A DNA stretch of 64,000 nt from Mercurialis annua (Eukaryota > Streptophyta > Magnoliopsida > Malpighiales > Euphorbiaceae). A program made the translations under genes and the position numbers. The DNA lies in assembly GCF_937616625.2 (NCBI RefSeq), contig NC_065577.1, forward strand, positions 40,577,001-40,641,000, given 5' to 3'. This document shows positions 1-23,599 of this stretch, piece by piece (the stretch's first letter is position 1; every line of letters starts with the position of its first letter). Below the pieces are notes generated by a model that did not search any database, had not been told where the DNA came from, and saw only the letters and a list, made by a program, of their open reading frames with translations.

Positions 1-2022
1 TAAACCGTTCTAAAAAAACTATTTCTAATACAGTTTCTAATGGGACTTCAAACAGTTTCTTAAAAAAAAAAAAACCATTTCTAATGGGACTTCAAACAGT
101 TGCTTAAAAAAATGGAGTATTTTTATAAATTTTTAAAGTAAAAGAAAGAAATTTTCAAATGAAGAGTATTTTTAGCAAATATTTTCAAAAACATAGTATT
201 TTTGACAAATTCTCTTATTTTTATTATCAGTTGGTTCATATTTGAAGAAAGTGTCTATAAAATTCTAATATAATAATAAAATTACTTAAATATTAACGTA
301 TGATTAACTAAAAGATTGGCAGAAGGTACAAATAAGCTCTCGAGTTTTTCTCAAAAGTGCAGATCAGCTCTTTTAAAATGGAACAATTAAACCCTTATTA
401 TTTTAAAATCGAACAAATAAACTCTTTTAGTTTACTTTTGGGACATTTATCCCCACAAATTTTTGGTAAATATTTTAAATATTAAAATTCTTTTTTGAAC
501 TTTTTTCCTATATGATTATGAGAGACATGTTAGCCATTAACGAGTGTTTCTAATGATGTTGGATGAAAGGGGTTATTTGTTCTATTTGGAAACAAAGAGG
601 GCTTAACTATACCCTAAAAAAGTAAAAGGGCTGATTTGTACTTTGTGAAAACTACGAGGATTTTTTTGTACCTTTTGCCTAAAAGATTAAATAGATCATT
701 TCAAAAAAAATTATGATTTTATTTACTGTATGAATATAATTGTAAAGACTCGTGAAATTGACGAGATACTATTGGAATTATTTTAGGAATATTTCTCTCT
801 ATTTACTGATACAGTTATAAATAGATAAAATTATTTTTTTATATCAAATTGAAGCTAATTAAGAGATTGACACTAAAATCTTTTACAGGACTCTCAAATG
901 TTGGATCACCATGAATAGCCATGCATTTCTGACAAAATTAAAATAAGTTACTTGCTTTCTATTGCATATGATATACTTGCTTTCTATTGCACATGAACAC
1001 CATTCCAGTTTTAAGATGTTTGAGATCAATGAATACCAAATAATTATTTTAAATAAGTTTGAATAAAAAAAATTAAAAATTAAGCCAACGATACTCGTTT
1101 TTTCAAAAAAATTAAAAGGTCAAATGACATATCATTTTTTCGAAAAAGTAGTCAAAAACGTATAATTCGGCCGAATAAAATTCAGCTCCACCCGAATAAT
1201 TTTTTTTTGATTCCGCTGCTGATAATATAATAGGTAAAACTATATATGGCCTGCAAATATTTTGACTGGCATTGCTTTACCTGACTTCATTGTGTCACAC
1301 TGTCACTACAAAAACAAGAACATATAAACAATTGTAGAGTTTCATCCTAGTTTTTGTCACCAATATTAGTACCATATTTTCTGATACATTCCAATTTCCA
1401 CACACCTGGCTAGCTGTTCTTGCATATCATCAAAACCAAAGGTTAAATATTTTATGATTATTTTTACAGAACGGTTAAGGATGTTTTAATTTTTGTTACA
1501 TAATGATAATTTTATTTTCAATTTTACAACAATAGGATGTTACATATTATTAGGTCAATTTTTATTTACGTGAATGGCTAAAAAAGTACTTGTCTTATAA
1601 ATATGCAAAAATTTCCCTAAGATTATCGGATAACCTCATCATGGTGTCAAAATAATAGTTGGATTACCAAGATATAACAAATGAATTTTTTTTTTATGAA
1701 TTAACTGTTATGTAAAAACTTATAGTACTCCAGCAGCCGCAAAAATATTTAACTCTTAAAAGTAATCCATAAAGAGAAAGAGCTAGGGTGGTTGATTTTC
1801 GGAGTCTGTATTCGGTTGGTTCGGAAAATAATCGGTTACGCACAAAAAATAAACTGAATGTTTTTACTCTAAACATCAACCAAATCAAAAAACCGAATCG
1901 GATTTTGTTCGAATTATTCACACTCTTGTCACAATGGTATTATATTTATTAATTGACGAGGTTAACAATAAATATGTCTAATGAACTATGTAATAAGTTA
2001 TTAAACTAATAAGCTAGCTAGT
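1..2022. other. intergenic, AT-rich; no gene seen
   Basis: No coding region can be supported here. It contains one well-bounded foldback MITE (listed separately). Around 1770-1920 there is a degraded patch rich in AACCGAAT/GGTTCGG words, like the hAT-type remnants in the introns of the first subtilase gene. The start of the window (1-110) has a short direct repeat containing 'ctaatgggacttcaaacagt'. Confidence 0.6.
318..679. mobile_element. Mutator-type foldback MITE, 9-bp TSD
   Basis: The two ends are inverted copies over about 55 bp: the left begins GGCAGAAGGTACAAATAAG and the reverse complement of the right begins GGCAAAAGGTACAAAAAAA. The element is flanked by a perfect 9-bp direct repeat TAAAAGATT (309-317 and 680-688). 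A 9-bp duplication with long inverted ends fits a Mutator-like (MULE) MITE. There is no coding capacity. Confidence 0.85.
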
Positions 2023-2070
2023 TGACTTTCTTGCATCTATAAAACCTGACTTTCTTGCATCTATAAAACC
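2023..2070 (+). promoter_or_regulatory. duplicated TATA-box core promoter of subtilase 1
   Basis: A 24-bp unit is repeated exactly head to tail (2023-2046 and 2047-2070). Each copy contains CTATAAAA (2037-2044 and 2061-2068). The second TATA box lies about 60 bp before the start codon at 2129, a usual distance for a short plant leader. The paralogue has a single CTATAAATA about 60 bp before its ATG. Confidence 0.65.
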
Positions 2071-2128
2071 TCAGTCCACTCTGTAATTTCTTCTACAAGA
2101 AAGTGTTCTATTACAAGAACTAGCAAAA

Positions 2129-7880
<5,752 letters not shown>

Positions 7881-8230
7881 TCTGGAATTCTCATTTCTTT
7901 CAGCTTGAAATAAAATCACTCAGAATTGTCAAAAATAATAACAATAATAACAACTCAGTAATAAGTGATGTATTTTGTTAAATGAAGTAATGTTGGCATC
8001 AAATGCATACAATTATTATATCCTGTACTTATTCAAATAATAATGAATATTATGATTTCAATTCAAGCTATATGTTTCCTTTTGGCCTGCAAAACAAGAT
8101 CAAAAGTTACTATCCACATGAAACATTGTACTTAACATATCACAGAAATCAGCTATGTAGTATGGAAATGAAAAAGCTCAAACAGGAAAAGATCGAAACG
8201 GACAACCTGCAAAATCACATTTACAAGAAT

Positions 8231-8536
8231 GGGTTATAAAATAGAGTTATGGAGATTCAGAAGGCCTATGGAAATGGAAAGGAAACACCGAAATGACGAC
8301 TTCGAAAGTTTCCATGAAATATAAGAAACTATTTAATGAGAACAGAAAACAGGTCCTTAAATAAGCTAAAATCCTGAAATAATGGGTTATAAAATAGAGT
8401 TATGGAGATTCAGAAGGTCTATGGCAATGGAAAGGAAAGACCGAAATGACGACTTAGAAAGTTTCCATGCAATATAAGAAACTATTTAATGAGAACAGAA
8501 AACAGGTCCTTAAATAAGCTAAAATCCTGAAATAAC
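8231..8536. repeat. 153-bp tandem duplication downstream of subtilase 1
   Basis: Two nearly identical units (8231-8383 and 8384-8536) start with GGGTTATAAAATAGAG and end with AAAATCCTGAAATAA, with a few substitutions between them. The unit contains a GAAA...TTTCCATG...ATATAAG word pattern. Related wording recurs in intron 3 of subtilase 2 (12400-12830) and in intron 9 of subtilase 1 (about 7190-7260). Confidence 0.85.
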
Positions 8537-8889
8537 AAAATGACCAAGCTTTTCAAACTATAATCCAAACAATTAATCATGAGAACGCAGGAACATGCCA
8601 TGAATTGTTTGACATCTTCTAAATGTTTATCTGTCTTATGTTAACATCCATCAATGTCCATTTATCTAAAAGCAACAGATTGAAGTATTTGAGCAAGAAA
8701 CCAATTTTACATAATAGCATTATTACATGCCAGAGTTTGCCGAATCTCTAGCTATTACTTTTACAAGGTAAGACTTTTATTTTCTTTTAAGGACAAGGAT
8801 AGAACATAAAAGCTATTTACTTCATTTTAAATTTGAGTTAAAATTCATAAGAACATAATAGTGAAAGATTAATTTTTCTTTTCATCATT
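8537..8889. other. intergenic, nothing recognised
   Basis: AT-rich spacer between the 153-bp duplication and the end of the minus-strand PPR gene. It presumably holds the 3' UTR of that gene. No gene or repeat could be supported. Confidence 0.5.
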
Positions 8890-10461
8890 TCAACCATTTC
8901 CTAGTACATTAGGTGCTATAGATTCAGGAACATAGCCAAATAATTTTAGATGATAAGATAAAAGATCTAACATTTCATAAATATGATCGGTTTGGTCGTG
9001 AGATTTATCACCAGCCACAAACTTGTGAGAGCTACATCCAATATCAATTGAACTAATCCCTGGCCTTTTTTGTAAACCAAGTTCTTTCATTGTCCTCCTA
9101 GCCTTGCTTGCTCTATCCCATTTGCCAACTGCTGCATATGCATTTGATAGTAACACATAATTGGAATCGACACCAGGACCCAAATCATCAAGATACTTCA
9201 TTAACCTTTCAGCTAAACCAATATCTCCACTAGTACTACAAGCAGCCAACAACGATCCCAACACAATTTCATTCGGCTTCACTGTCATGTTCTCTATTAC
9301 ATTTACCGCGTCTTCTAACCTACCGGCACGGCTATATAAATCTACTATGCAACCATAGTGCTCAACTCTAGGAGATATTTTATGCACACTCTTCATAATA
9401 TCAAAATACTTGAGACCCTCATCCACCATACCGGCATGGCTACAAGCCGTAAGTGCTCCGGTAAAGCTAACTCCATCCGGTTGAAACCCATCCTTTTGCA
9501 TCAACTCAAAATACTCCAAAGCTTCGTTTGCAAATCCATTAGCAGCAAAACCACCGATAACCGAGTTCCACGAGACCAAAGTTCTCTTAGGCATTTTATC
9601 GAACACTTGACGGGCTAATTTGACACATCCGCATCGAGCATACATATCAATCAAAGTATTACATACCCTAACATTATCCCTGAAATCCTTCCTTAAAACA
9701 TACCGATGCACCCACAACCCTAACCCGAGCGCACCAAGATTCGCGCAAGCTGATAAAACCGCGATAATCGTTACATAGTCAGGCTCCACTTGGGCAAGCT
9801 GCATTGCTCTAAACCACTCCAATCCTTCCTCAAACTCGCCCATTTTAACAAACCCATCAATAAACACAGTCCAAGAAACAACATCTCTGTGCGGCATTTC
9901 GTCGAACATCTTGACCGCATTTTCTTTCTCTCCATTTCTCATATACCCATCAACCATAGTATTCCACGACACGGAATTTTTAACCTCAAGCTCGTCAAAT
10001 ATGATTCTTGCGAGTTCTATCTGACGAAACTTTGCGTACATGTCGATCAGAGCGGTGCCCACCATCACATTATTTGTATCCAGGCCAAGTTTTCGTGCGT
10101 ATGCATGCATGGGAGGGCCGAGAAATTTGGTTTGCGAGGGGGAGTCAGAACAGGCGGATATTAGTGTTATGAATGTGATGTGGTTTGGTTCTACTCCGGC
10201 GAGACGCATTCGGGTGAGAAGTGAAGCGGCCTGAGAAAGTTGGCGGTTGCGGCAGTGGCGGGAAATGGAGGCGGTCCATGCAACTACAGGGTCTATGGGT
10301 TTTATGTTGGTGTTTTTGAGTTGGTGTTTAGTTAAAGAATTGTTGGTGTTCGATATGGGATTGGAGTTGTGTTGGACAGGCGGCGGCGGCGGCGGTGGTT
10401 TGATGTTGGAACGTTGAAGGAATGGGGTGGCGGGAGCGGATGTGAGTGCCGGAATATCCAT
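8890..10461 (-). CDS. CLB19: PLS-class pentatricopeptide-repeat editing factor, probable CLB19 orthologue
   Basis: Intronless, 523 residues. A Ser/Pro-rich N-terminus (about residues 1-50, with a run of seven prolines) fits a plastid transit peptide. Tandem PLS-type PPR motifs follow, for example WNTMVDGYMRNGEKENAVKM and WNSVIGGFAANGFANEALEY. The C-terminus carries E and E+ like motifs (PNEIVLGSLLAACSTSGD, then RPGISSIDIG...HKFVAGDKSH) and no DYW deaminase domain. The order and wording of the motifs match my recollection of Arabidopsis CLB19/PDE247, needed for C-to-U editing of plastid rpoA and clpP1 transcripts. It would bind RNA in the chloroplast and recruit a DYW partner. Orthology is recalled, not searched. 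It lies between the two subtilases on the other strand. Confidence 0.82.
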   Translation of the reverse strand: MDIPALTSAPATPFLQRSNIKPPPPPPPVQHNSNPISNTNNSLTKHQLKNTNIKPIDPVVAWTASISRHCRNRQLSQAASLLTRMRLAGVEPNHITFITLISACSDSPSQTKFLGPPMHAYARKLGLDTNNVMVGTALIDMYAKFRQIELARIIFDELEVKNSVSWNTMVDGYMRNGEKENAVKMFDEMPHRDVVSWTVFIDGFVKMGEFEEGLEWFRAMQLAQVEPDYVTIIAVLSACANLGALGLGLWVHRYVLRKDFRDNVRVCNTLIDMYARCGCVKLARQVFDKMPKRTLVSWNSVIGGFAANGFANEALEYFELMQKDGFQPDGVSFTGALTACSHAGMVDEGLKYFDIMKSVHKISPRVEHYGCIVDLYSRAGRLEDAVNVIENMTVKPNEIVLGSLLAACSTSGDIGLAERLMKYLDDLGPGVDSNYVLLSNAYAAVGKWDRASKARRTMKELGLQKRPGISSIDIGCSSHKFVAGDKSHDQTDHIYEMLDLLSYHLKLFGYVPESIAPNVLGNG

Positions 10462-11517
10462 TTTAGTAACGACGATATTCCATCACAAGTTTAAATACAT
10501 CAAATATTATAAATTTTAATTGTTAACTACTGTATATTATTTTAATTTTATTTGAATCGAATTCGAGTAGCTCGGTTATTGTTTGAGCTCAAAATCGAGT
10601 AGCTTGATTGTTTGAGCTCAAACTTGGCCAAATTTGGGCTCGGCTCAGCACGTTTATAATCCTGGTTTTACCATTCAGTTTCATATAGTCCAATAATTTA
10701 TTGTCAACTGAGCCTTGCTGATGTGGGTATAACTTGGATGGTTAAGACACGTCTAACTGTATTGAAAGATTCCCGTAACTAACAACTAACAATTGAGACT
10801 ATATAGAGTCGAGTCGATTACATATTTGACAAAATACACTCAGCCCAATTACTTTAATTATTTTTTTATATATTTTAAAAGAAAGTCATGTTGCAGTCAG
10901 TAACATCTATTTACTAGTAATACTAAAAAGAATATGTATTTACTTCATATTTATTTTTATTTTTTTTATAATTGGGAGAGGGGGGAGCGCTTGTGGGAGG
11001 AATTGAATCCACGACCTTGACAATTTGCTGTCCAGCGCTTATACCATTTGAGCTACAGCTCGTTGGTTACTTCATATTTAATTTCAGTCAGAATTCTTCA
11101 TAGTTTTGTTTCAGTATCTTCATGTTCTTGTATCTGATACCAATGTACAAATTAAAATAAAAATAACAAAATTGACAACTCTTCAATCTTTTGATATTCA
11201 CAACAGATCAATGTCTTTTTAAAGAACTAGCCAAGTTCTTGTTTTCAAAATATAATTAAAAAATCAAACTGTGAGACAATAATTTTCAATTCCTGTTGTT
11301 TCCTTTCTCATTTAGGATAATTTGCAGCTCATGTCAAAGCCGTCTAAATGCGGTTCCTGCATGGGCTGATCTATATAGGACGTATGATAGACAATTATTC
11401 ATCTTATAAATTTTAATTTTTAAATATGAATTTATAATAAAATTTTGTTAAATATTAAATTTAATATTTGTATCACCCATGTAAAAGCCAAATTGGGTTC
11501 ATTAGTATATTGTTACC
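10462..11517. other. intergenic between PPR gene and subtilase 2
   Basis: This is the shared upstream region of two divergent genes (PPR on minus, subtilase 2 on plus). The part at about 10555-10660 is rich in GAGCTCAAA/CGAGTAGCT words and looks repeated. One SINE with a 14-bp target duplication is listed separately. The rest shows no gene. Confidence 0.5.
10954..11066 (-). mobile_element. tRNA-derived SINE (family 1), 14-bp TSD
   Basis: On the minus strand a tRNA-like head has an A-box region (GTAGCTCAAATGGTATAAGC) and a B-box-like GTGGATTCAATTCC, followed by a short body and an A-rich tail. It is flanked by a perfect 14-bp direct repeat TTACTTCATATTTA (10940-10953 and 11067-11080). The length (113 bp), tail and variable-length duplication identify a SINE. 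The same family occurs at 36812, 37013, 52844 and 58590. Confidence 0.8.
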
Positions 11518-11526
11518 TATAAATAC
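11518..11526 (+). promoter_or_regulatory. TATA box of subtilase 2
   Basis: CTATAAATA lies 62 bp upstream of the ATG at 11588, in the same relative position as the second TATA box of subtilase 1. Confidence 0.6.
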
Positions 11527-11587
11527 CAAAAACTTTGTTTCATTAGTTGCATATAATTGAACATATCTAGCTTATTAATCCCATTTC

Positions 11588-17098
<5,511 letters not shown>

Positions 17099-17597
17099 TT
17101 ATTCTATATTTTGGTGTTTAGATTTCAAGATTAATTCAGTTGTTAAATTGAGGTTTAAATGCAAATAAGATCATGAATTATAGCGTGTTTTTCTATTTGG
17201 ATGTGATTTTTTAATTTTTATACTAAGTGTAAAAAAAAATTATGCGATTATCGGTCGAAAATTTTAGGCCACGTTTCTGAATGTGTACAATACATATCTA
17301 TATTTTCTGTTATGGATAGAAAAATGTCTTAAAATCAATGTTTTAGAACCAAACTTGACAGGATAAAGGAATATATTTAAATTTAGTTAATCTATGTGCT
17401 AATTAAGATATTATATATGTATTTAAATTTTGAGTATATAAGATATATTGTATAATATGTTTATTATTTATTTGATTGATTTGGTGGAACTAGTTAAATT
17501 GTAAATCAATCTGTAATATTTGTTATGTTTTGCTTCATTGACGTGTTAAGGTAAAAAAAAAATATTTGCTGAAAAGCCAAAAAAATAAAAATAAAAA

Positions 17598-17670
17598 TGG
17601 AGATGCAGGGTATCGAACCCTGTACCTCCCGCATGCAAAGCGGGCGCTCTACCATTTGAGCTACATCCCC
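17598..17670 (-). tRNA. tRNA-Ala (anticodon UGC)
   Basis: Read on the minus strand, the 73-nt cloverleaf has a 7-bp acceptor stem (GGGGATG with CATCTCC, one G-U), a D arm GCTC...GAGC, an anticodon stem CCCGC/GCGGG around TTTGCAT (anticodon TGC), a T arm CAGGG/CCCTG with TTCGATA, and discriminator A. There is no intron. It is an independent pol III gene 500 bp after subtilase 2, on the opposite strand. Unlike the SINE heads in this window, all stems pair. Confidence 0.95.
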
Positions 17671-20600
17671 AATTGTTGTTGTTTACAACTTGCAAACAAT
17701 TATAACAGAAAGTGTTGTATCCTAAGCCAATTCTATGTACAAATTGTACTTAAACATATAACAACAATAATAATCCCTTTTTAAAACTTACTTTGCAGTT
17801 CTTCATTTATTCATTTCCTACTCAAAAGTATTATATTTCAATCTTTATTTTTGAATTTATACATCCTTTTATTGCTTTATCAAATGGTACAATAAAATGG
17901 GATAAAAAGATAAAAATTTGTAGTTTTTTATTTGTTTATCTTTTATAAAAGTTTATACTTCAAATTTCTTTTTTAAATTTATTCATTCTTTATTCATAAA
18001 AAAATCTATTTTTTTTATTATTACATCAAATGGTACAACAAAATAGATTGAAAAATATGAATTGAATAGCACAATGGGTTAAAAAGTGGAGTGCAAGTAA
18101 GGATTAGTTATACATTGAAGGTATTTGATATTTGAGGTATCCATTTTTCAAAAATATTCTAAAGATTAATTTTAACTTGTTTTAATTTGATTTTTATGAA
18201 AAGATTTTTTAAAAAGAATACATACGTAACAGTCATATTTTATTTTGTTTTTTGTTTTCATCTAAAAACTTATTATTTATGTATAATTTGATCTAAGAAC
18301 TCCCTTACAAATAAAATTATACATCTATGATAATTGTTTAGAAAAATAAGGAAAAAATGGTTGTCATATTGAAAATTCGGCTGCCACATATGCATTACGA
18401 TCAGATTATTTATGTTGATATAAGATTAAGGTTTAGCACCAAAATAGAAAAAATGAAAATTGATTTACTAAAACGGAATAAAATGATAGTTTAGATATCC
18501 ATAAGATTAATTACCCTATAGTTTGAATTTCCATCTTTATAATGAACTTGCATATTGAAGTGGAAAAATAAGATTTTCTAAAATCTTTTTAGTACTTGAT
18601 ACATGATGTATACGGATTCTAACTATGAAACAATATTTTGAAATCTGTCATATTCAGATTAAATTTCAATTTGAACATGCGACCTCAATTAAATCAGAAT
18701 AGTGCTTCATTAACACAAATACACCTTCTGTGAGTAACTAAACTAATCTCTCCGAAGAATTTATGAAATGTTCTCATTAAGTATAATTAATAGTCATATG
18801 ATTAAGAAAGGCTAATTTTTTTGTTTGATCATTTGGCTGGAGGATTGGCGTTTATAGAAAATTTTGATTCCATAATTCTAACAAAATGTTGTCCATGCAC
18901 ATAGCATTTGAGCAATGATTTATTGAAAGGAAAGAATTTTGGTTAGTTTCTAATGAACGTGAAACTTATGTCTAGTCAATATACAAGACATTTTATATCT
19001 TGAACTCCTTATTTTGTTGATTTAGAGCAAATCCCAATTTGGTTCCCCGTCAAAGAAGTTCATATTTTATTGACCAAAATGGTGGCAAAAAACATGTTCA
19101 TTTTCTTTTGCTTGACTAATTGAAAGATTAATGCACTGTTATTTGTTAATTTCTAGGCATTCAATCTTATGAAACCAAGACAGCCTAGATACTTTGGTTC
19201 ATAACGAAAATAAATTAGATGACTATAAAAATAAGAGTCCATTAAAATAAAAATAATTAATTTTATATATTATTTAAAGTTGATTATCAATTTATCAAAA
19301 TCGAGAATGAGAATGGATTTTTTTTATGTATTTTTTTAACTAATATATATAAACTTTCATTCAAATTTCTCTTTATTATTCTCCTTTGGTAAAGTTGACA
19401 AAAAATAGTCTAGTTAATAAGTAAAATTCCAATTAACCTCCAAATTATGATCAAAATTTCTAGATGGCAAATTCTAAATCATAACTAAAAGATGAAGAAT
19501 TTCAAATATATATTTAATGATGTGAGTTATTTTCAAGATACAAACAACATTCCAAATTGGGAGAGAATAAAATGACAAGAAGCTTTCTGATTATGAAGAA
19601 TTTAAGGTACTTCTCAATTTTGAGAAATTAAATTTCCCTTTTGCCCATAACTTTGCATTAATTAGTGACTACGTACCAAACATTTGCAAGTTGCCATTGA
19701 TATAGCTTAATTTAATTAAACATTTGCAAGTTGCCATACATTTGCAAGTTACCAAACATTTTTTAATTCGTGAACTTAACCCCACGGATTAAATGAAATT
19801 CCAGAAGAACTCTACACATTTCATTTTGTAAAAAGACAGAAATTTTAAATAAATAAATGAACGAAAAAGGCCAAAACTTTGAAAAACATTTTACAAAAGT
19901 CCAATTTTTTTAATTTTATTTAATTTGTCCTAAAACGCATGATTTCGTTTTAATAATGTCCAAATATGTGATTTTGCTCATGTGACACCTACGTGTCGCT
20001 GATGTAGCATTATACTACACATCAGCTCCATATAAGGAAAATTGTATAGTTTGACATAATTGAAACGAAATCATGTATTTCATGACAAATTGGATAAAAT
20101 TGAAAATTTTGTACTTTTAATAAACTTTAATGAAAAATTTGGTTTGTTTTGGTCATTTGACCTTAATTTTGATTTAACTCAATACTAACTTTAACTAAAT
20201 ATTTAATGCTTAATTTTAATTTAACTAAATACTTAATGCTTAATTTTAATTTATTTAAGTACTTAAATAATAAATAATTTTTTCTATGTTTACAAATGAT
20301 TAATTCATTTTCTATTTTGAAAATTAGAGTTATAATTGTTACTATTATATATCAAAAAAATTCTTCACACTCTAGAATTCATTTAAAAATTCTAGAATTT
20401 CTACAAAATAATTCATACTATAGAAGATTCTAAATATCACAAATTTTATAAATGAATTTTCAAATGTATTAACTTTTGAACAAAAAAAGCACATTTCACC
20501 CTGCATGAAGACGATTTTCAGTTCAATTGGTAAAATCACCAATATTTTTGTAAAAATAACCCAAGCGTAATGTGTATCTTACTCAACTTTCAAATCCTAA

Positions 20601-21853
20601 CACATCAAGAAAATTACTGGTAACTAATGGAGAGGAAGATTTAACATTGGTCTTGTATCCGTGCATATGGTGTGCATTCAGTTCGAACGAAACGAATTAA
20701 AATTTTAAGAATTTTTTTCAAAAAAATTGAAACAGCTGAGTCCATTTTTTGATTTGATTTATATTTTTTTATATAAGTATAGTTTTAATTCACGACCTCA
20801 CTTAAGTTAAAAACGTCTTACCAATTTATTTAAATTTTGAGATTTATTTAATTTATATTAAAAAATTATAAAAAAAAATTTCAGAATTAAAACTAAACAA
20901 AATATCAAAAAATAATTATAATATCAAATCAAATTTGTTGAATCGATGTTGTTTGTTTTTATTTTTCCACACCCCTATCTGTGTATATTCCTTAAAATTA
21001 AAATAAATGCCTACAGTATATTGGAAAAATGTTGTTTAACTTAACTTGTTATCCCAACTAATGTTGCACCATTTTATTTAGAGTTAAATATAAATTAAAT
21101 TACGAATATTAGTGTAATTTGCAAATAATTAAATTTTACAAAATTAATCACCAACTTTGATTTTTAACAAATTAGAACACCGTTTTGTTGTTGAAAAAAA
21201 TGTTAATATGGTTGCTTGAACAGTGTATGTTCTAATATTCATATCATCATTTTTCAAATAAAAATAGCTTGATTTTTTGATTTATTGAAAAAATAAAAAT
21301 TGACGAGAGATTTTGTCGAGTTTAAGAGTTCATATTGTAATTGCAAAATACGTTAAAATTCATAAAAAAAAATTACAATAAACCCTTTTATAATTATAAT
21401 TTTCTTCCAAAATTATATATTCAACGTGAAAAAATAAAATTCACCAATTACGTAAAAATATCAAACAATATATAATAAAATGGTGCGATTTTTTTCTCAA
21501 ATAACAAGATTTCAGTATATTATTACTTATCATAAGAATTCCATACATAATGTTTTGGCTAATTATTGTTACATCTCAAAATTAAGCCTTAAATTAATCT
21601 AGAAATTAATTAGGTCTATTTGATGTTCAAAACAAAATAGGTCTTTTTCTTTTGGCCTACCAAAGGAATGACTTAGGCGAGGTACATACGCGTTGCCTTC
21701 CATTTATTTTCGAAATTAATTGGATTTATATGTGTATATATAACTTGCAAGCTTATGATAACTATTTCTTATAATCTAAGCAATCATTATTATTAGTTTT
21801 ATAAAATTCATTCACTAAATTTTATTATAAGCTATAGTTTTTGAGAGAAAAAT
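17671..21853. other. long AT-rich intergenic stretch
   Basis: No gene is supported. Small structures are visible: repeats of CATTTGCAAGTTGCCA-like words (about 19680-19760); a 30-bp near-duplication ending AATGCTTAATTTTAATTTA (about 20195-20260); a foldback (about 19870-20165) whose arms share ATGATTTCGTTTT and its inverse AACGAAATCATG; and SINE-like fragments with a B-box remnant at about 18640-18720 and 20760-20830. Confidence 0.5.
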
Positions 21854-22958
21854 ATGTCTCTGCCTAAGGGTTTTATAGCTTTTAGTCTGCTCTTAATTAT
21901 GATTGTTCATCAATGCTCAGGAAGAGTAGATGCCAGAGTTTTAACACTAAATAAAGGTAATTATATTCTATTTTAAAATTAATTAAATTCTTAGACTGAT
22001 AGTATACTGCATATTGCATAGTATATATGTAACTGGATTAATGGCTTTGAAAAATTATATGAATTTTAAGTGTTTTACGATTTTAACACGAATTTTTAAT
22101 TTTGAGAATTTAATATATAAACTATCTTTTTTTTTTGCAATTCTAAACATCAATCAATTTTCTGTCAAAAAATGTGTTCATCGGGGTAAACAGTATTCCG
22201 GTGTCCATATCAGCACTTGTTTAATGGAAAATTTATCAGTGTTTAAAATTGTAAAAACATCAAAAATTGGTGTCCAACTTCCAAAATTGAAAATTCGTGT
22301 TAAATTTGTAACACCCTAAAGATCGTGATTTTTAATCAATTAAGCCTATGTAATTTAATAAAGAAACAATTACAAACCAAATTATGAATTATAAGGTGTT
22401 TTGTAATTCTAATACAATTTTTTTAACTTTTGCGAAAACTGTTAATTGTTTTATAAATTGAAATACCAAATAATATTTTGATGAAAATACTGTCGTGGAC
22501 CCCGAAATATTGACATGCTAATATATGTTATAATCTCGAACACAAACTTTCAACTTTCACTATTTAAAAGCACGAATTGCTAATGTCTAGTAATTTGGAA
22601 GATTGATCAAGTTTTCAATAAAATTGTTGATATGAATGCCAAAAATGTATCATGCTAATATACATATTCTAACATCCACGTCGGTATCCTTCTATTGAAA
22701 AATTGATAAATATTTTGAATTGTAAAAAATTAATAGTTAGTAATTGAAAAAATTAATACAAAAATTAAAAAATATACTAGAATTCATAATTTATATATGA
22801 ATTATATATTTAACACTGTAGATACAGGAAATGCAAAGAAAATGTTCGGCAGCCTAGGACTGGTATGCAAATGCTGTGATGGTGGTAATGGTGAATGCAG
22901 AAGCTCATGGGAGTCTTCATGTCCGAAGCTCCATTGCCTTCCATGGAGATCCTACTAA
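21854..22958 (+). CDS. small secreted cysteine-rich peptide (two exons, 79 residues)
   Basis: Exon 1 is 21854-21956 and exon 2 is 22822-22958, joined in phase 1 across a GT-AG intron of 865 bp. The precursor has 79 residues: a hydrophobic signal peptide (about residues 1-27, GFIAFSLLLIMIV core), a short linker with RVLTLNK, then a compact domain with six cysteines in the order C-K-C-C, C, C, C, ending LPWRSY. Six cysteines suit three disulfides. The short exons escape simple ORF calling. A run of TATATATAA lies about 110 bp upstream of the ATG. I do not recognise a named family. A secreted signalling or defence-type peptide is possible but is inference. Confidence 0.72.
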
Positions 22959-23096
22959 TTATAGTATATATTTTGTGTTCTTCACTTGTATATTGCATAT
23001 GGATTAATTAACTATATAATGGTTAATTAATAGTATGAATTATAAACTATTTTTCACTTCCACATATACATTTATGGGTGGAACTATATATTGTAG
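22959..23096. other. 3' region of the peptide gene
   Basis: Presumed 3' UTR. It ends with TATATTGTAG (23087-23096), the left copy of the target duplication of the next element. Confidence 0.4.
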
Positions 23097-23434
23097 GGCT
23101 TAATACATAGTTTGACCCCTGAACTTGTACCCTTTTACCTATCTAACCTCTAAAATTAACGTCTCACCTATCGAACCTCTGAACTTGTTAAATAATCCGA
23201 TTTGACCCATGAACTTGATAAATATGTAAATATTGAACCCTTCGTGTCCACCTGTCACTTGAAACATTCTAGAAGAAATTGTGTACGGAGGGGTTCAATG
23301 TTTACATATTTATCAAGTTCGGGGGTCAAATCGGGTTATTTAACAAATTCAGGGGTTCAATAGGTGAGACGTTAAGTTTGGGAGTTAGATGGGTAAAAGG
23401 GTACAAGTTCAGGGGTCAAACTATATATTAAGCC
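23097..23434. mobile_element. Mutator-type foldback MITE, 10-bp TSD
   Basis: Long inverted arms: the left starts GGCTTAATACATAGTTTGAC and the inverse of the right starts GGCTTAATATATAGTTTGAC. The arms extend over most of the 338 bp. The element is flanked by a perfect 10-bp direct repeat TATATTGTAG (23087-23096 and 23435-23444). It carries no ORF. Confidence 0.88.
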
Positions 23435-23599
23435 TATATTGTAGTGTCATCTTGTTTTATAATAAGGTTAATACTCCCCCTATTTTTAAATATATTAATT
23501 ACATTTTTAATATTTATGTCTTACTTCAAAACGTAATACATGTGTATTAATTATCTTTCCTCTCTCTCTCTCAAATCTTATTTTTAAAGTCTTTTATTT

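Noticed and set aside
8003..8239. 78-codon frame downstream of subtilase 1
   Set aside because: It runs into the 153-bp repeat, has no domain, and sits in the expected 3' UTR or spacer.
9790..10164. plus-strand frames opposite the PPR gene (9161-10234)
   Set aside because: Shadows of the 523-codon PPR reading frame; no motifs of their own.
22014..22319. 101-codon frame between the peptide exons
   Set aside because: It lies in the intron of the peptide gene and has no signal peptide or domain.
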